Positions 51,547 to 62,235 of a DNA stretch of 64,000 nucleotides are shown here, piece by piece. The stretch comes from Rana temporaria (Eukaryota; Chordata; Amphibia; Anura; Ranidae). The stretch covers positions 106,187,409 to 106,251,408 of the forward strand of contig NC_053495.1 in assembly GCF_905171775.1 (NCBI RefSeq), written 5' to 3'. The notes under the pieces were generated by a model. It was given only the letters and a program-made list of their open reading frames with translations, did no database searches and was not told the origin of the DNA. A program made the position numbers and the translations under genes. The number at the start of each line of letters is the position of its first letter. Position 1 is the first letter of the stretch.

Positions 51547-53040
51547 TTGTTTTTAGCTCAATTTGCCCCAGAGAAGATTACCGAAGATGTAGCCACAAAT
51601 CTTGAGTCCCTAATCACCACAGCCGAATGGCAACAAGCGACAACACAACTAAAACCCAGTAAGAGCCCAGGCCCAGATGGGCTATCCGTGGTACTGTATA
51701 TTACAAAACATTCTCTGACACCCTCCAAAAGCCCTTTTTGAATGCCTTCAACTCCCTCTCCCCCTCAAACCCTCTCACAAGAGGGATGCTGGAAGCCCAC
51801 ATTGTAGTTATCCCAAAAGAAGATAAAAATCCCACACAAACAATAATTACAGGCCTATATCACTTCTAAATGAGGATATTAACATTTTCTTTAAGATACT
51901 AGCAAACAGACGCTTACCACTACTCTCCACTATCATTTCCCAACTAGGTTTCGTCCCTGGACAAGAGGCAAGGGATAACATCATTAAAGCAATCAACCTA
52001 CATCACCTGATGACATAAAAACAAAAAAGGCTTTTTCCTGTCCCTGGATGTGGAGAAGGCATTTGACAGAGTGGCATGGAACTGCATGAGAGCAGTCTTA
52101 CAAGCAATAGGCATAGGTCCACACATGTCTGACCTTATCCTCTCGCTTTACGCAAGCCCATCAGCTAAAGTTCAGGTCAACAACACTCTGTCAGATGCCT
52201 TCCCCATCTGGAACACAACAAGACAGGGGTGCCCCTTATCCCAATTCTTTTCATACTCACTTTTGAACCATTCCTCCGCAAACTTAGATTTAATCCAGAT
52301 ATCCAGGGAATCCGAACACCCATAAAGAAATATAAATACGCCGCCTTTGCAGACAACATATTACTATTCTTAACAAATCCAGTGACTTCCCTGCCAATGC
52401 TACTGTCAGAATTCAAACAATTCCAATTACTCTCCCTTAACATATCTCTACCCCAATCTCTATTAGCCCAATGCAAAGAAAATTTCCCATTTCAGTGGAA
52501 ACAAGAATCTATCACATACCTAGGTATACAGCTCCCAGACAGACTTTCTGATTTATATATAAAGAACCATTTACCCCTCCTAAATAAATTTACTTCTGAC
52601 CTCAAAACCTGGATCAAACCATTATTCTCATGGTTTGGCAAAGCGGCAATACTAAAGATGAACGCCCTACCGAGAATGCTTTACATATTACAGACAGTCC
52701 CTATACAGATCCCACCTACCTTCTTTAAAACATACAGGAGTATTTGATGCAGATTCCTGTGGGGGGACCGCAAACCCAGAATTTGTTTCTCATTGCTTAC
52801 CCGTCCAAAGCATCTTGGAGGCATAGGCCTCCCAGACCTCCTGAACTACCACACAGCTACCCATCTCGCAAGGACAGTAGACTGGAATGTACACGCATTG
52901 CAAAAAGACTTAGAAGCATCTTTTCAGAGCCCTGCGACTGGACTCTCTTCCTCAGATTTCCCGTGACACATTCCTCCAATATTACATTGTCATCCCTCAA
53001 TAGGACCCACCTTAGACTGCTTTCGCCGAACTTGTAAACA
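51547..53040 (+). pseudogene. LINE ORF2 reverse transcriptase, decayed
   Basis: Blocks in several frames: the KPSKSPGPDGLS motif (51650), VEKAFDRVAW (52050), TTRQGCPLSQ (52217), then AAFADNILLFL (52340-52370), where the catalytic pair reads D-N in place of D-D. SITYLGIQL (52510) and a WFGKAAILKMNALPRMLYILQ segment (52630-52700) follow. Frameshifts near 51740, 51880, 52020, 52240 and 52745 break it. The pattern resembles the LINE at 1-1632. Confidence 0.8.
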
Positions 53041-53129
53041 AACCTCCATATCTTCTGTCCCTGGCCCACTCTCCCTGGTCAAATTAAACTATATGCAATT
53101 GCTCGCGGTGCACCAGCCCAGGATTGGCC

Positions 53130-53270
53130 CCGCAAAGCGGCCAGTGGATCCTGCTGGGAGCTGGCCGCAGACCTGTGGGTCCTGCCGGCCACTGACATGT
53201 GGGTCCTGCCGGCCGCTGACCTGTGGGCCCAGCAGGACCTACAGGCCTGCTCCTAGCAGGACCCACAGTG
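53130..53270. repeat. Short GC-rich tandem and inverted repeat
   Basis: The unit 'gtgggtcctgccggccactgac' occurs about three times. A reversed 'gcaggaccca...' version follows near 53232-53268, giving a small hairpin. No gene. Confidence 0.6.
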
Positions 53271-53274
53271 TTAA

Positions 53275-53914
53275 AGGGTCACTAAAGGAATTTATTTTTT
53301 TAGCTAAATAGTTTCCTTTACCTTACTGCAGTCCTGGTTTCATGTCCTGATTGTTTGTTTTTGCTCTAATCCTTCTCTGTTCTGAACACTTCCTGGTTGT
53401 CTGTTTCCTGATGAAAAAAAGTCCTGGGAGCTTTCTCTCTGTGGTCACTAATCAAGGAGGTGTGATTACTGTGTGTCTAAAACAGTGTTTCTCAACTCCA
53501 GTCCTCGGGGCGCACCAACAGGTCTTGTTTTCAGGCTTTCCATTATTGTGCACAGGTGATTTTATCAGTTTCACTGCCTTAGTAATTACCACAGCAGTTT
53601 GATCTGAGGGAAATCCTGAAAACATGACCTGTTGGTGCGCCACGAGGACTGGAGTTGAGAAACACTGGTCTAAAACCCCTCAACACCAATCAGTTTCATT
53701 TTACAAACCATCACTGCCCTGTATTGGTTCGTTTTTGCATGCTGTGTGATGTACATCACACAGCATGCAAAAACGAAACTGAAACTGTAGGTACATTATA
53801 TGATTGATTTGTATCTATTTTTAATCATTTTTAAAAGGAATCAGTTAACTAATATGTCTCTATACCCTGTAAACAGTCATTTCAGCAAAACATTTGTTTT
53901 CCTTTACAACTCCT
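53275..53914. mobile_element. TTAA-type MITE with nested hAT
   Basis: TTAA lies at both borders (53271-53274 and 53915-53918), with ends AGGGTCACTAAAGGAA and the complement of AGGAGTTGTAAAGGAA. The body contains 'ccctgtaaacagtcatttcag', shared with the DIRS leader at 5328-5348, and a perfect hairpin 'gcatgctgtgtgatgtacatcacacagcatgc' near 53736-53767. The 185-bp hAT is inserted inside. Confidence 0.82.
53483..53667. mobile_element. 185-bp hAT MITE
   Basis: Terminal repeats CAGTGTTTCTCAACTCCAG and the exact complement at the right end are flanked by the 8-bp duplication gtctaaaa (53475-53482, 53668-53675). The target is intact at about 5103-5112 in the DIRS-borne relative, confirming the borders. 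No coding capacity. Confidence 0.92.
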
Positions 53915-53918
53915 TTAA

Positions 53919-54265
53919 GGCCTTTTTTGAGGTACTGGGTGGGTACTGGGGCAGGGTAAATGTGGGGTAGATAGATGGGATTTGGGGTCAACTGGCCCTG
54001 GGGGTGTCAGGGTCTTTCAACTCAGCGATGTCTCCCCACCCCCGGGAGCTTGAATGTGTGGGCTACAACTCCCAGAATGCAACATTGTGCATCAGCTAGC
54101 TGGTGGCCATGCCCCCAGCACAGCTGGCTCTGGCTGCTCACACATAGCCTCCTGATCCATGTGCCTGGGGACAGTGCCGGTGCAAGTATTTTTGTGTACT
54201 TAGTCAAAGGTGCATTTTACTGCCTCCTACCCCAAGGCAACTGGATACGTCCCTGACTGCCACTG
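53919..54265. other. Unassigned repeat-like DNA
   Basis: GC-balanced sequence with phrases such as 'actacaactcccagaatgcaa' that look like dispersed-repeat DNA, and a candidate hAT-like start 'cagtgccggtgcaag' at 54174. I could not define an element. Confidence 0.35.
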
Positions 54266-54668
54266 TCCTATGCATAGAGAAAGAGCCCCTCTTTACTATC
54301 AAATCCCCCACTCACAGAAAGAGCCCCCCTTTAACATCAGATCCCCCACTCACAGAAAGAGCCCCCTTTAACATCAGATCCCCCACTTACAGAAAGAGCC
54401 CCCCTTTACTATCAAATCCCCCACTCACAGAAAGATCCACCCTTTAACATCAGACCCCCCCCCCACTCACAGATATAGCCTCTTCACCATCAGATCCCCC
54501 ACTCACAGAAAGAGCCCCCCTTTACTATCAAATTCCCCACTCACAGAAAGAGCCCCCTTTTAACATCAGATGCCCCACTCACAGAAAGAGCCCCCTTTAA
54601 CATCAGATCCCCCACTCACAGAAAGAGCTCCTTTAACATCAGATCCCCCACTCACAGAAAGAGTTCTC
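54266..54668. repeat. Minisatellite, unit about 36-39 bp
   Basis: About ten imperfect copies of 'cagaaagagccccctttaac' followed by atcagatcccccactca. Length differences come mostly from C-run and T-run slippage; one copy is shortened and diverged ('cagatatagcctcttcacc'). Confidence 0.85.
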
Positions 54669-55152
54669 CAGCAGTGCTGGAACTATATATGGTGGAGAGA
54701 TTGTGGGGGAAGAAAGTGTAGCTGTAGCAGCGGGTGCACACAGATCACATTATACCTGTCAGATAAGAACCAGGAAATGGAGGTTGGCGTCACTTGTTGT
54801 ATGAAGTTGATTCCTTCCCAACTCCTCTTGCTTGCAGCAGCTCTCTACGACTCCTCACGCCTCCGCTCCGGTGTTCTGCCGAATAAGTTCCCCCGGGACC
54901 GGAGGATAAGGACCCCCCTGTATTGCACAGGCGCGGTGCTTGCGCAGTACGAACCTGAACGGCTGTGAGTGACGTCGCTGCTGGGACGGGGCTGTACATA
55001 GGAGGAGGGAAGCGTTGTGGGTGGCCGCAATAAAGTAAATGTAATAGATCAGAGAGACGACGAGTGAGTGACACAGTGACAACCGGCCTAGCCCACTGAC
55101 CAATTAGCCAACCGAGAATTTCCTGGTAGTCCCAATGGCCAGTCCATCCCTG
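54669..55152 (-). mobile_element. hAT element end, same family as 13922-15430
   Basis: On the minus strand, 55152 downward starts CAGGGATGGACTGGCC and stays similar to the left end of the minisatellite-bearing hAT for about 80 bases. The opposite end was not found; the minisatellite at 54266-54668 may be internal to the same element. There is no gene. Confidence 0.55.
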
Positions 55153-55327
55153 CCCCTTGGTGACCAATCTGCCAATCTCAAATTGCCATAGTTTCTACAT
55201 TAAAATATTTAGGGATCTCTGTTACATCACAAGTAGGTACATATGAAGAGAGGAATTTGGCCCCATTACTAATTGTAGTGTGGGCAAGTGGGGAAAATCA
55301 GGAGCAAACTGCCTTTAACAATAATAG

Positions 55328-57201
55328 AAAAAAGAAAAAATACTGCGCTATCTAGTAAACTGAAAAGCCGCTAACACAGCAATAGAGATCAAAAAGTTGC
55401 TAATAAAACATGTGTAGAAAAGTGTAGCGCTAACAATGAAACAATTAGTGATAAACAATTGTAAAAGATAACGTGCAACACCACGTGAATTAATGGTATA
55501 TTAAAGTCCATATATTAATGACTGAATCGGTGAATCCTTCTCAAAATGAATGGAAAACGCACACATAATCCAATGCTTAAAAAATGTGAAGAGTCCACCA
55601 CCACTTATGACAAGGGGCTTACCGGATCGATTGGACCCAGACAGGCATATACCTACTAGGCCAATCAAACTTTGTTAACCACTTAAGGACCAGCCCATGT
55701 ACATATACGTCCACAATATGGCACGTACAGGCACATGGGCGTATGGGTACGTCCTCGCCTATTAGCGGGTGGGGGGTCCGATCGGGACCCCCCCCGCTAC
55801 ATGCGGCGGTCGGGTCCGCTCGGGGAGCGATCCGGGACCACGGCGCGGCTATTTGTTTATAGCCGCTCCGTCGCGATCGCTCCCCGGAGCTGAAGAACGA
55901 GGAGAGCCGTGTGTAAACACGGCTTCCCCGTCCTTCACTATGGCGGCGCATCGATCGCGTCATTCCCTTTATAGGGAAGACACGATCGATGACGTCATTC
56001 CTACAGCCACACCCCCAAACAGTTGTAAACACATACTAGGTGCACCCTAACTCCTACAGCGCCACCTGTGGTTAACTCCCAAACTGCAACTGTCATTTTC
56101 ACAATAAAGAATGCAATTTAAATGCATTTTTTGCTGTGAAAATGACAATGGTCCCAAAAATGTGTCAAAATTGTCCGAAGTGTCCGCCATAATGTCGCAG
56201 TCACGAAAAAAATTGCTGATCGCCGCCATTAGTAGTAAAAAAAAAATAAAAAATAAAAATGCAATAAAACTATCCCCTATTTTGTAAACACTATAAATTT
56301 TGCGCAAACCAATCGATAAACGCTTATTGCGATTTTTTTTACTAAAAATAGGTAGAAGAATACGTATCGGCCTAAACTGAGGAAAAAAAATGTTTTTATA
56401 TATGTTTTTGGGGGATATTTATTACAGCAAAAAGTAAAAAATATTGCTTTTTTTTCAAAATTGTCGCTCTATTTTTGTTTATAGCGCAAAAACTAAAAAC
56501 CGCAGATGTGATCAAATACCACCAAAAGAAAGCTCTATTTGTGGGGAAAAAAGGACGCCAATTTTGTTTGGGAGCCACGTCGCACGACCGCGCAATTGTC
56601 TGTTAAAGCGACGCAGTCCCGAACTGTAAAAACACCTTGGGTCTTTAGGCTGCATATTGGTCCGGGGCTTAAGTGGTTAAAGATGATACGCTGAAGAGGG
56701 TACACCATACACGTCATGCGATTCGGTATCAATGAAGAAAACCTCAGGCAAATGGTATGAAAATGGTTTCCAGCAAGCAGCGATGTTCACACAGAGGGTA
56801 TATCAGTAATCCAACCGATAAGTATGAAAAAGAAAAAGCAGGGCGCACATAGCATAATTCCGTAAAAAAAACAATATTTATTTTAAAAGAGAGTAACTCA
56901 CATTTTGCAATGTTCAATTGAGCTCATAAAAAAGGGTAGCAGGAACAACAGCAGTTCATCCCGACATGTTTCGTTACAGATGATGTTCTTTTTGTAATCC
57001 GGTAAGCCCCTTGTCATAAGTGGTGGTGGACTCTTCACATTTTTTAAGCATTGGATTATGTGTGTGTTTTCCATTCATTTTGAGAAGGATTCACCGATTC
57101 AGTCATTAATATATGGACTTTAATATACCATTAATTCACGTGGTGTTGCACGTTATCTTTTACAATTGTTTATCACTAATTGTTTCATTGTTAGCGCTAC
57201 A
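55328..57201 (-). mobile_element. Penelope-like tail with inverted end
   Basis: Flanked by the 16-bp duplication cctttaacaataatag (55312-55327, 57202-57217). Most of it is in minus orientation and noncoding. Its right 200 bp (57000-57201) is an inverted copy of about 55423-55622, so the element carries the same end twice in opposite orientation, as Penelope insertions often do. A GAAACATGTCGGG motif (minus, near 56965) matches the GAAACGTCGG of the 47.5-kb tail. A TTAA MITE is nested at 55679-56676. Confidence 0.72.
55679..56676. mobile_element. TTAA-flanked MITE, copy B
   Basis: A second copy of the 22606-23600 element, 998 bp, with ends CCACTTAAGGACC and the complement of CCACTTAAGCCCCGGACC, flanked by TTAA (55675-55678, 56677-56680). 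The right two thirds match copy A closely (for example 'aagaatacgtatcggcctaaactgagg'); the GC-rich left third is diverged. Confidence 0.9.
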
Positions 57202-57326
57202 CCTTTAACAATAATAGGCAGAGCACATTTGATAAAGATGATATGTATGACACAATTATTATATCTGCTACATAATTGCCCCATACAATATGCCTACCAT
57301 GGAATTTTTTTAAACAAATAGATACC

Positions 57327-59872
57327 GGCCCAGATTCAGGTACGACTTGCGCGGGAGCAAGTGTGATTTGCGCCGCGCAAGTACGGATTTGCTCCCAGGC
57401 AAATTTGCGGGTGACCCAGAAAGCAAGCTAAGCCTGAAATGTGCCATTTTTGCACGGAGGCAGTTTCTCTGCCCCGGCGCAATTAAGGGGTAATTTTGCT
57501 CAGGGAGCAACTTGCGCTCTCATGGTTTTCCCTCAGCAAATATGCAAATGAGGAACTGCCACTGATTCATAAACTTGCGCGTGTGAGGAGCATTTTGCTC
57601 CCAAAGCGCGCAAGCTGTTTGGCCGGGGCAAATTTGCACTTTATAAAAGCAGGGGCAAGTTAGCAACAGATGGCCACATGTCAGCTGGAGAGCAACTACA
57701 GCACTCCTCACCGTGTGTAGGGACTACAAAAAAAAAACTTTGAGCATAAACTAAATATAGAAAAGCTCCTGATCTGAGCAAAAAAAAAAATATCCCCAAA
57801 AAAAAAAAATATAAGCATAATCAAAATAAATAGAAAAAGCTCATTATATGAGCAGCAAGGGATAGGTAAAAAATACAAAAAATAAAAGGAAAACAATTAT
57901 TATTTTTTTGGACATCCTTGTGCCAAGGGTGCCCCGGCTCTGGCTCCTCAGTCTGCGTGGTTGAGCCTGTGGTGGGGATGGAGCCTGTGGTGGGGATGGA
58001 GGGGGGGAGGAGCATCAACCCCTACTTCCTCACTCCTGGCAGGTGGTGCCTGCATGCCCTCCATGGCGTTGGCCAGGCGGGTGAGCACGCTGTTGGTTTG
58101 GGCCAATATCTGCAGCTGCCGGGTGGTATTGGTCCTCTGCTGCCGCCGGGTTAATCTCCCCTCCTCCCGCACAGCAGCAGTGTTGGCCTCCACCGCACCT
58201 GCCAACCTGCTCACCTCCGCTGTTAGCAAAGCGATGGCGCCCTGCTGCTCGACCATGCAGGTGACCATGGCTCCACAGTTGGCACTGACTTCCTCCAAGC
58301 TCTCAGTATCTCGTATCCCCCGGTCAGCATGCAGGGTGAGGGCCTGCTGCAGAGAGGAGGAGGAGGATGCCAGGCTGTCCGCCACCCACCTCAAGTCTCC
58401 CACCATGTCCCCTATATGGCGGGTCTTCACGGAGGCTGGAGGGTACACCCCTCGTTTTACATAGAGCCTTCCTTGGAGGAGAGGCTGGGGCACGAACTGA
58501 GGGAGAAGAAGGGGAGTGGGCCACACTGGAGGGAGGGACACTGGAGGGGGGGACACTGGAGGGGCTTGCCCTGGAGGGGGATGACGTTATGGTCGGGGGG
58601 GTGGTGGGGAGGTCAGGGATGGTGGGATCCTCCTGGAGGTACACAGATTCATCCAGGTTGAGGATAATGGACTCCTCCACCACTTCCTCCTCCCTAGATG
58701 GACTCTGGCCGATATCCTCCTCCACCAACATGCCCAGGATCTGCAGAGGGCCTGACTGGACCCCATGACGTTCTGGGGATGGCGTGGGTCGCCCTACAGC
58801 CGACGATGGCCCAGCCTCATCATCAACATCTGTGGATGACACAAAAAAAATATGTTGCTGGAGCAACACACTTATCACATGTTCCCTTCTACCCCCTCCC
58901 ATGATACACAGCAGATATGAGAAACAAAAACGTGTTACATGTTCCCTTCTACCCCCTCATATGTTCTCTTCTACCCCCTCCCATGATACACAGCAAATAT
59001 GAGAAATAAAAACTTTTTACATCTTCCCTTCTACCCCCTCATATGTTCACTTCTACCCCCTCCCATGATACACAGCAAATATGAAAACAAAAAACTTACC
59101 AGTCCCCAAGTCCCCAACAGTGGAGTCGTAGCCTGGCAGTCCCTCCACCTGCTCCAGTGCTAGACTTTGCGCGATCACCTCCTCATCAGGATTTAGACGG
59201 ATCTTGCAGGGTGGTCCTCCTCCCGTGCCACTCGTATGCTTACGGATAAGCACCAGCTTATCCCGGACCCTACGCTGCATGTCATTCAACTTCTTTTGAA
59301 TGTCCTCCCACGTCCTTTCTTCATTACCCAGGGCATTTATGTCCAGGGTAATGCCATCATAGATAGCCCTCCTTTGGGCTACAGTGGAGTGCTGCCGCTG
59401 GGCACCATACAGCACATCACTATGGCGCGTGAGTGCCGCAAGAAGTATCTCCATCTCTGAAGCTATAAAATTAGCTTTTCTTTTTTTTTTTTTCATGAGA
59501 AGGTGCCATATCAGCAAAAAGGGCAAAATTACCTTGCTCAGGGGGGGGGGGGGTGGGAAAAGCAGGATGTACTTTTGCACAGGACCTGCGCAGGTCTGCC
59601 CCTATTTATTTGCTCAGTGCAAGCAGCTGGGCAGAATTTGCCCTGAAAATAGGAGCAAACCACTGCTGAGTGGAAAAAAGATCATTTGCATAGGGCACAC
59701 CCACTTTCACTTGCGCTGCCTTACGCCCTGATTTTTGCCTTACAAAGGAGCAAGTTAGCAGACAAAAGGAATCCTGAATCAGGTGGCAATCTTTCCAATT
59801 TGCCCCAGCGCAGAGCAAATCAGCTGCTCTTCACATGTACAACTAATGGGCAAATCTACCTGAATCTGGGCC
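57327..59872 (-). mobile_element. Harbinger derivative carrying only a Myb/SANT-like gene
   Basis: Ends GGCCCAGATTCAGGTA at 57327 and its complement at 59872 define a 2.5-kb element unrelated in its termini to the 20- and 37-kb copies. No clear triplet duplication was seen. It encodes a two-exon Myb/SANT-like protein but no transposase, so it would depend on an enzyme supplied elsewhere. Tandem blocks 'gttcccttctaccccctcatatg' occur in the intron (58880-59070). Confidence 0.72.
57948..59496 (-). pseudogene. Myb/SANT-like protein of the Harbinger derivative
   Basis: Exon 1 (59496-59100, donor GTAAGT) encodes a Myb/SANT-like domain: FIASEMEILLAALTRHSDVLYG, then a WEDIQKKLNDMQRRVRDKL end (residues about 10-85). 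Exon 2 begins at 58829 after CCACAG; the phase fits. It is Ser/Pro-rich, with a triplicated SSVPP-type repeat. Near 58470-58550 the frame changes, and the conserved helical C-terminus (GDLRWVADSL..., EVSRLAGAVEANTAAVREEGRLTRRQQRTNTTRQLQILAQ), probably a coiled coil, continues in another frame to 57948. At least one indel therefore breaks this copy. The start codon precedes a long Lys run made by an A/T homopolymer. Confidence 0.75.
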
Positions 59873-60225
59873 AGCAAGTTTAGAGAGCTTATTTGGAGAT
59901 ATAAACACACTTGGATTAGATTGGAAACTCTGCAGCTGCCTAATGATAAAGGAGGGTTGGCTGTTGCCAGATCTTATTATTTGGCATCCCATCTCTAGAA
60001 ATTGTATGGATGGAATACTATAGATTGTGAAGATCCCATACAACAAATTATATTCTCTCAATTACTGATAGATCCACTAGTTCAGTCAATAGTCGCTTTC
60101 CATTTTTATAATAAACATAGATATCCTACATTCTATTTGATACATATAATTTGGATTACTGTTCATCAGGATACTCAGTATGAGGGATATACTCAATAAA
60201 TGCCCATAGGGAATAATCCACAATT

Positions 60226-60729
60226 TGTAAATAATGGTAACAAAGATGAATCCGCCCTTTCTGTGTTCCCACCACTGCGCTTATGAACAAATAGTAATAA
60301 TCAAATTGGCAAAAGAGTGAAGCAGCTACTTTTAAAAAATCAAACTGTGAAAAACATATTCTAAAACCCTAAAATTAGTGTGATAAAATATAAGCAGCGC
60401 TGTAAACAATGTAAGATGAAATATCCGTTTTCACAGGTATTCAGAAATAATGCTAATGTCCATAAACATCACCATGTGACAAAAGTGAATATGTGCACAA
60501 ATTCCAAAAAATATATATAAATGTGTTTAAATATTAATTAAATATAAGTCCATAAAACACATCAAGTAGGTTTGTGAAAAAATAATGATAATAGCTTCCA
60601 ATCTTCCACCACACCCAGTGTCAGTGGATCTCTGAATACCTGTGAAAACTGATATTTTATCTTACATTGTTTACAGCGCTGCTTATATTTTATTACACAA
60701 ATTTTAGGGTTTTAGAATATGTTTTTCAC
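60226..60729. mobile_element. Small Penelope-type inverted-repeat insertion
   Basis: Flanked by the 14-bp duplication aataatccacaatt (60212-60225, 60730-60743). The two ends are mutual complements (about 60340-60440 and 60633-60729, for example 'ataagcagcgctgtaaacaatgtaagat' and its reverse). This is the same head-to-head end arrangement as in 55328-57201. No coding sequence. Confidence 0.7.
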
Positions 60730-61444
60730 AATAATCCACAATTGCCTGAAATGGCGAAGCTATAAAATGTTAAAAAATGGAAAGAGTCTGTCATTTTTTG
60801 TTCTTAACCAACTTTATGATGGCAATGTTATGCAATCATTTGATAAATTAGCAGTGAAATATTTGTCTAATAAATTATTCTTTCAATATTTACAGCTACA
60901 GTGTGCCTTGCAGAGCCAAGCAAAGACCTTCTTATTAAAATATAATCCTTCATCAATTAGCTTTGGCAGTAACTACAAGACGTGCTAACCAGGGACTTAT
61001 AGGAAATATATGCTCTTCTATACAAACAAAATCTAGAACCAATTTACTGGAGGGTAGTTTTGGACCGTGGTGGATAAATCTGGAGACACTTAGTGATGAG
61101 GAATGGGGGCAAGCTCTGAAAATGTATTTAAGTTATCTCTATCCTCTACACAGTGTTTGACCCAACAATTTATTATCCATAGAGCCCACTATACTCTGTT
61201 AAAATTGCACTCCTGGGGTAAAGTAACAACATCAAATTGTCCAAGATAAACTACTAGTATAGGCACACTTATACATATGCTGAGGCAATATTCCAAATTG
61301 CATCACTACTGGGAATCTAAATTTGATATTTTCAATTTCATGTACTCTACACAAATACAGCCTGATCCAAAAAATTGCATTGTTAGGAACTATACTGGAA
61401 AATATCTTCTCAGTGGAAGTGCATGTGATTTGGTTGAGAACTAT

Positions 61445-62235
61445 GGGCCAGATCCACAAAAACCAGGCGCAACTTAAAAAATCCCATTTAAGTTACACTG
61501 CCTTAAAGCGGGGGTTCACCCTTAGAGGGCACTTTTCCCCCTTAGATTCCTGCTCGTTATTACTAGGGGAATCGGCTATTTATTTTAAAATATGTGCAGT
61601 ACTTACCCGTTTACGAGACGCATCCTCTCCGTCGCTTCCGGGTATGGGCTTCGGGAATGGGCGTTCCTTCTTGATTGACAGGCTTCCGAGAGGCTTCCGA
61701 CGGTCGCATCCATCGCGTCACGATTTTCCGAAAGAAGCCGAACGTCGGTGCGCAGGCGCAGTATAGAGCCGCACCGACGTTCGGCTTCTTTCGGCTATGA
61801 GTGACGCGATGGATGCGACCGTCGGAAGCCTCTCGGAAGAATGTCAATCAAGAAGGAACGCCCGCTCCCGAAGACCCATACCCGGAAGCGACGGAAGAAG
61901 ATGCAGCTCGAAAACGGGTAAGTACTGCTCATATTTTAATATAAATAGCCGATTCCCCTAGACCGAACGAGCAGGAAGCTAAGGGGAGATTTTTTTTTTT
62001 TTTTAAATGGGTGAACTCCCGCTTTAAAATTTCTACCTAAGTGCCCGATCCACAAAGCACTTGCCTAGAAATTTCAGGCTGTGTAACTTAAATCCGGCCG
62101 GCGCAAGGCGTTCCTATTCAAATGGGGCGAGTCCCATTTAAATGAGGCGCGCTCCCGCGCCGGCCGTACTGCGCATGCGCGAAGTTACGTTACGCCGAGT
62201 TTTGTGGATCGCGCCGGCTTAAAAAAGTTGCGTCG
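61445..62235. mobile_element. Harbinger-like MITE with nested TTAA foldback
   Basis: It starts 'gggccagatccacaaa' at 61445. A matching 'ttttgtggatcgcgcc' near 62200 is its probable inverted end. An internal copy 'gcccgatccacaaagcac' at 62043 suggests it is composite. The 517-bp TTAA foldback is inserted at 61507. The extreme right border is blurred by the A-run and the foldback that follows. Confidence 0.6.
61507..62023. mobile_element. TTAA-flanked foldback MITE
   Basis: TTAA lies on both sides (61503-61506, 62024-62027), and ends AGCGGGGGTTCACCC pair with GGGTGAACTCCCGCT. The element is nearly one continuous palindrome centred at about 61760 (for example 'gcatccatcgcgtcac' and 'gtgacgcgatggatgc', and 'aagccgaacgtcggtgcg' and its complement). 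The open frames on both strands are products of the palindrome. Confidence 0.85.

Larger units (their letters stand above)
48663..53100 (+). mobile_element. Decayed L1/Tx1-type LINE
   Basis: Remnants of both LINE ORFs appear in order on the plus strand. An ORF1 C-terminal segment (48700-48970) and RT pieces (51540-53040) are recognisable; the part between (49320-51540) has no clear motif. There are many stops and frameshifts. The left end is joined to Harbinger copy 3 and the right end stops before a GC-rich tandem repeat at 53130. No A-tail is seen. Confidence 0.65.
55153..61444 (+). mobile_element. Decayed LINE, split by three insertions
   Basis: LINE ORF2 pieces occur at 55190-55311, 57218-57326, 59873-60211 and 60744-61440, in the right order on the plus strand. 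Recognisable segments are KYLGISVTS-like (55200), IWRY...LETLQLPNDKGGLAV (59895-59965), FFQYLQLQCALQSQAKTF (60880-60935) and a degraded C-terminal part (61080-61430). A Penelope copy, a Harbinger derivative and a small Penelope-type inverted repeat interrupt it. Stops and shifts are frequent. Confidence 0.65.

Noticed and set aside
54174..55152. Complete hAT element from 'cagtgccggtgcaag' to the CAGGGATGG-type end
   Set aside because: The two ends are not complementary to each other and no 8-bp duplication was found, so only the right end is reported.
61323..61847. ORFs of 147 and 78 codons on opposite strands
   Set aside because: They cross the border of a decayed LINE into a palindromic TTAA MITE; the shared peptide is a consequence of the palindrome.
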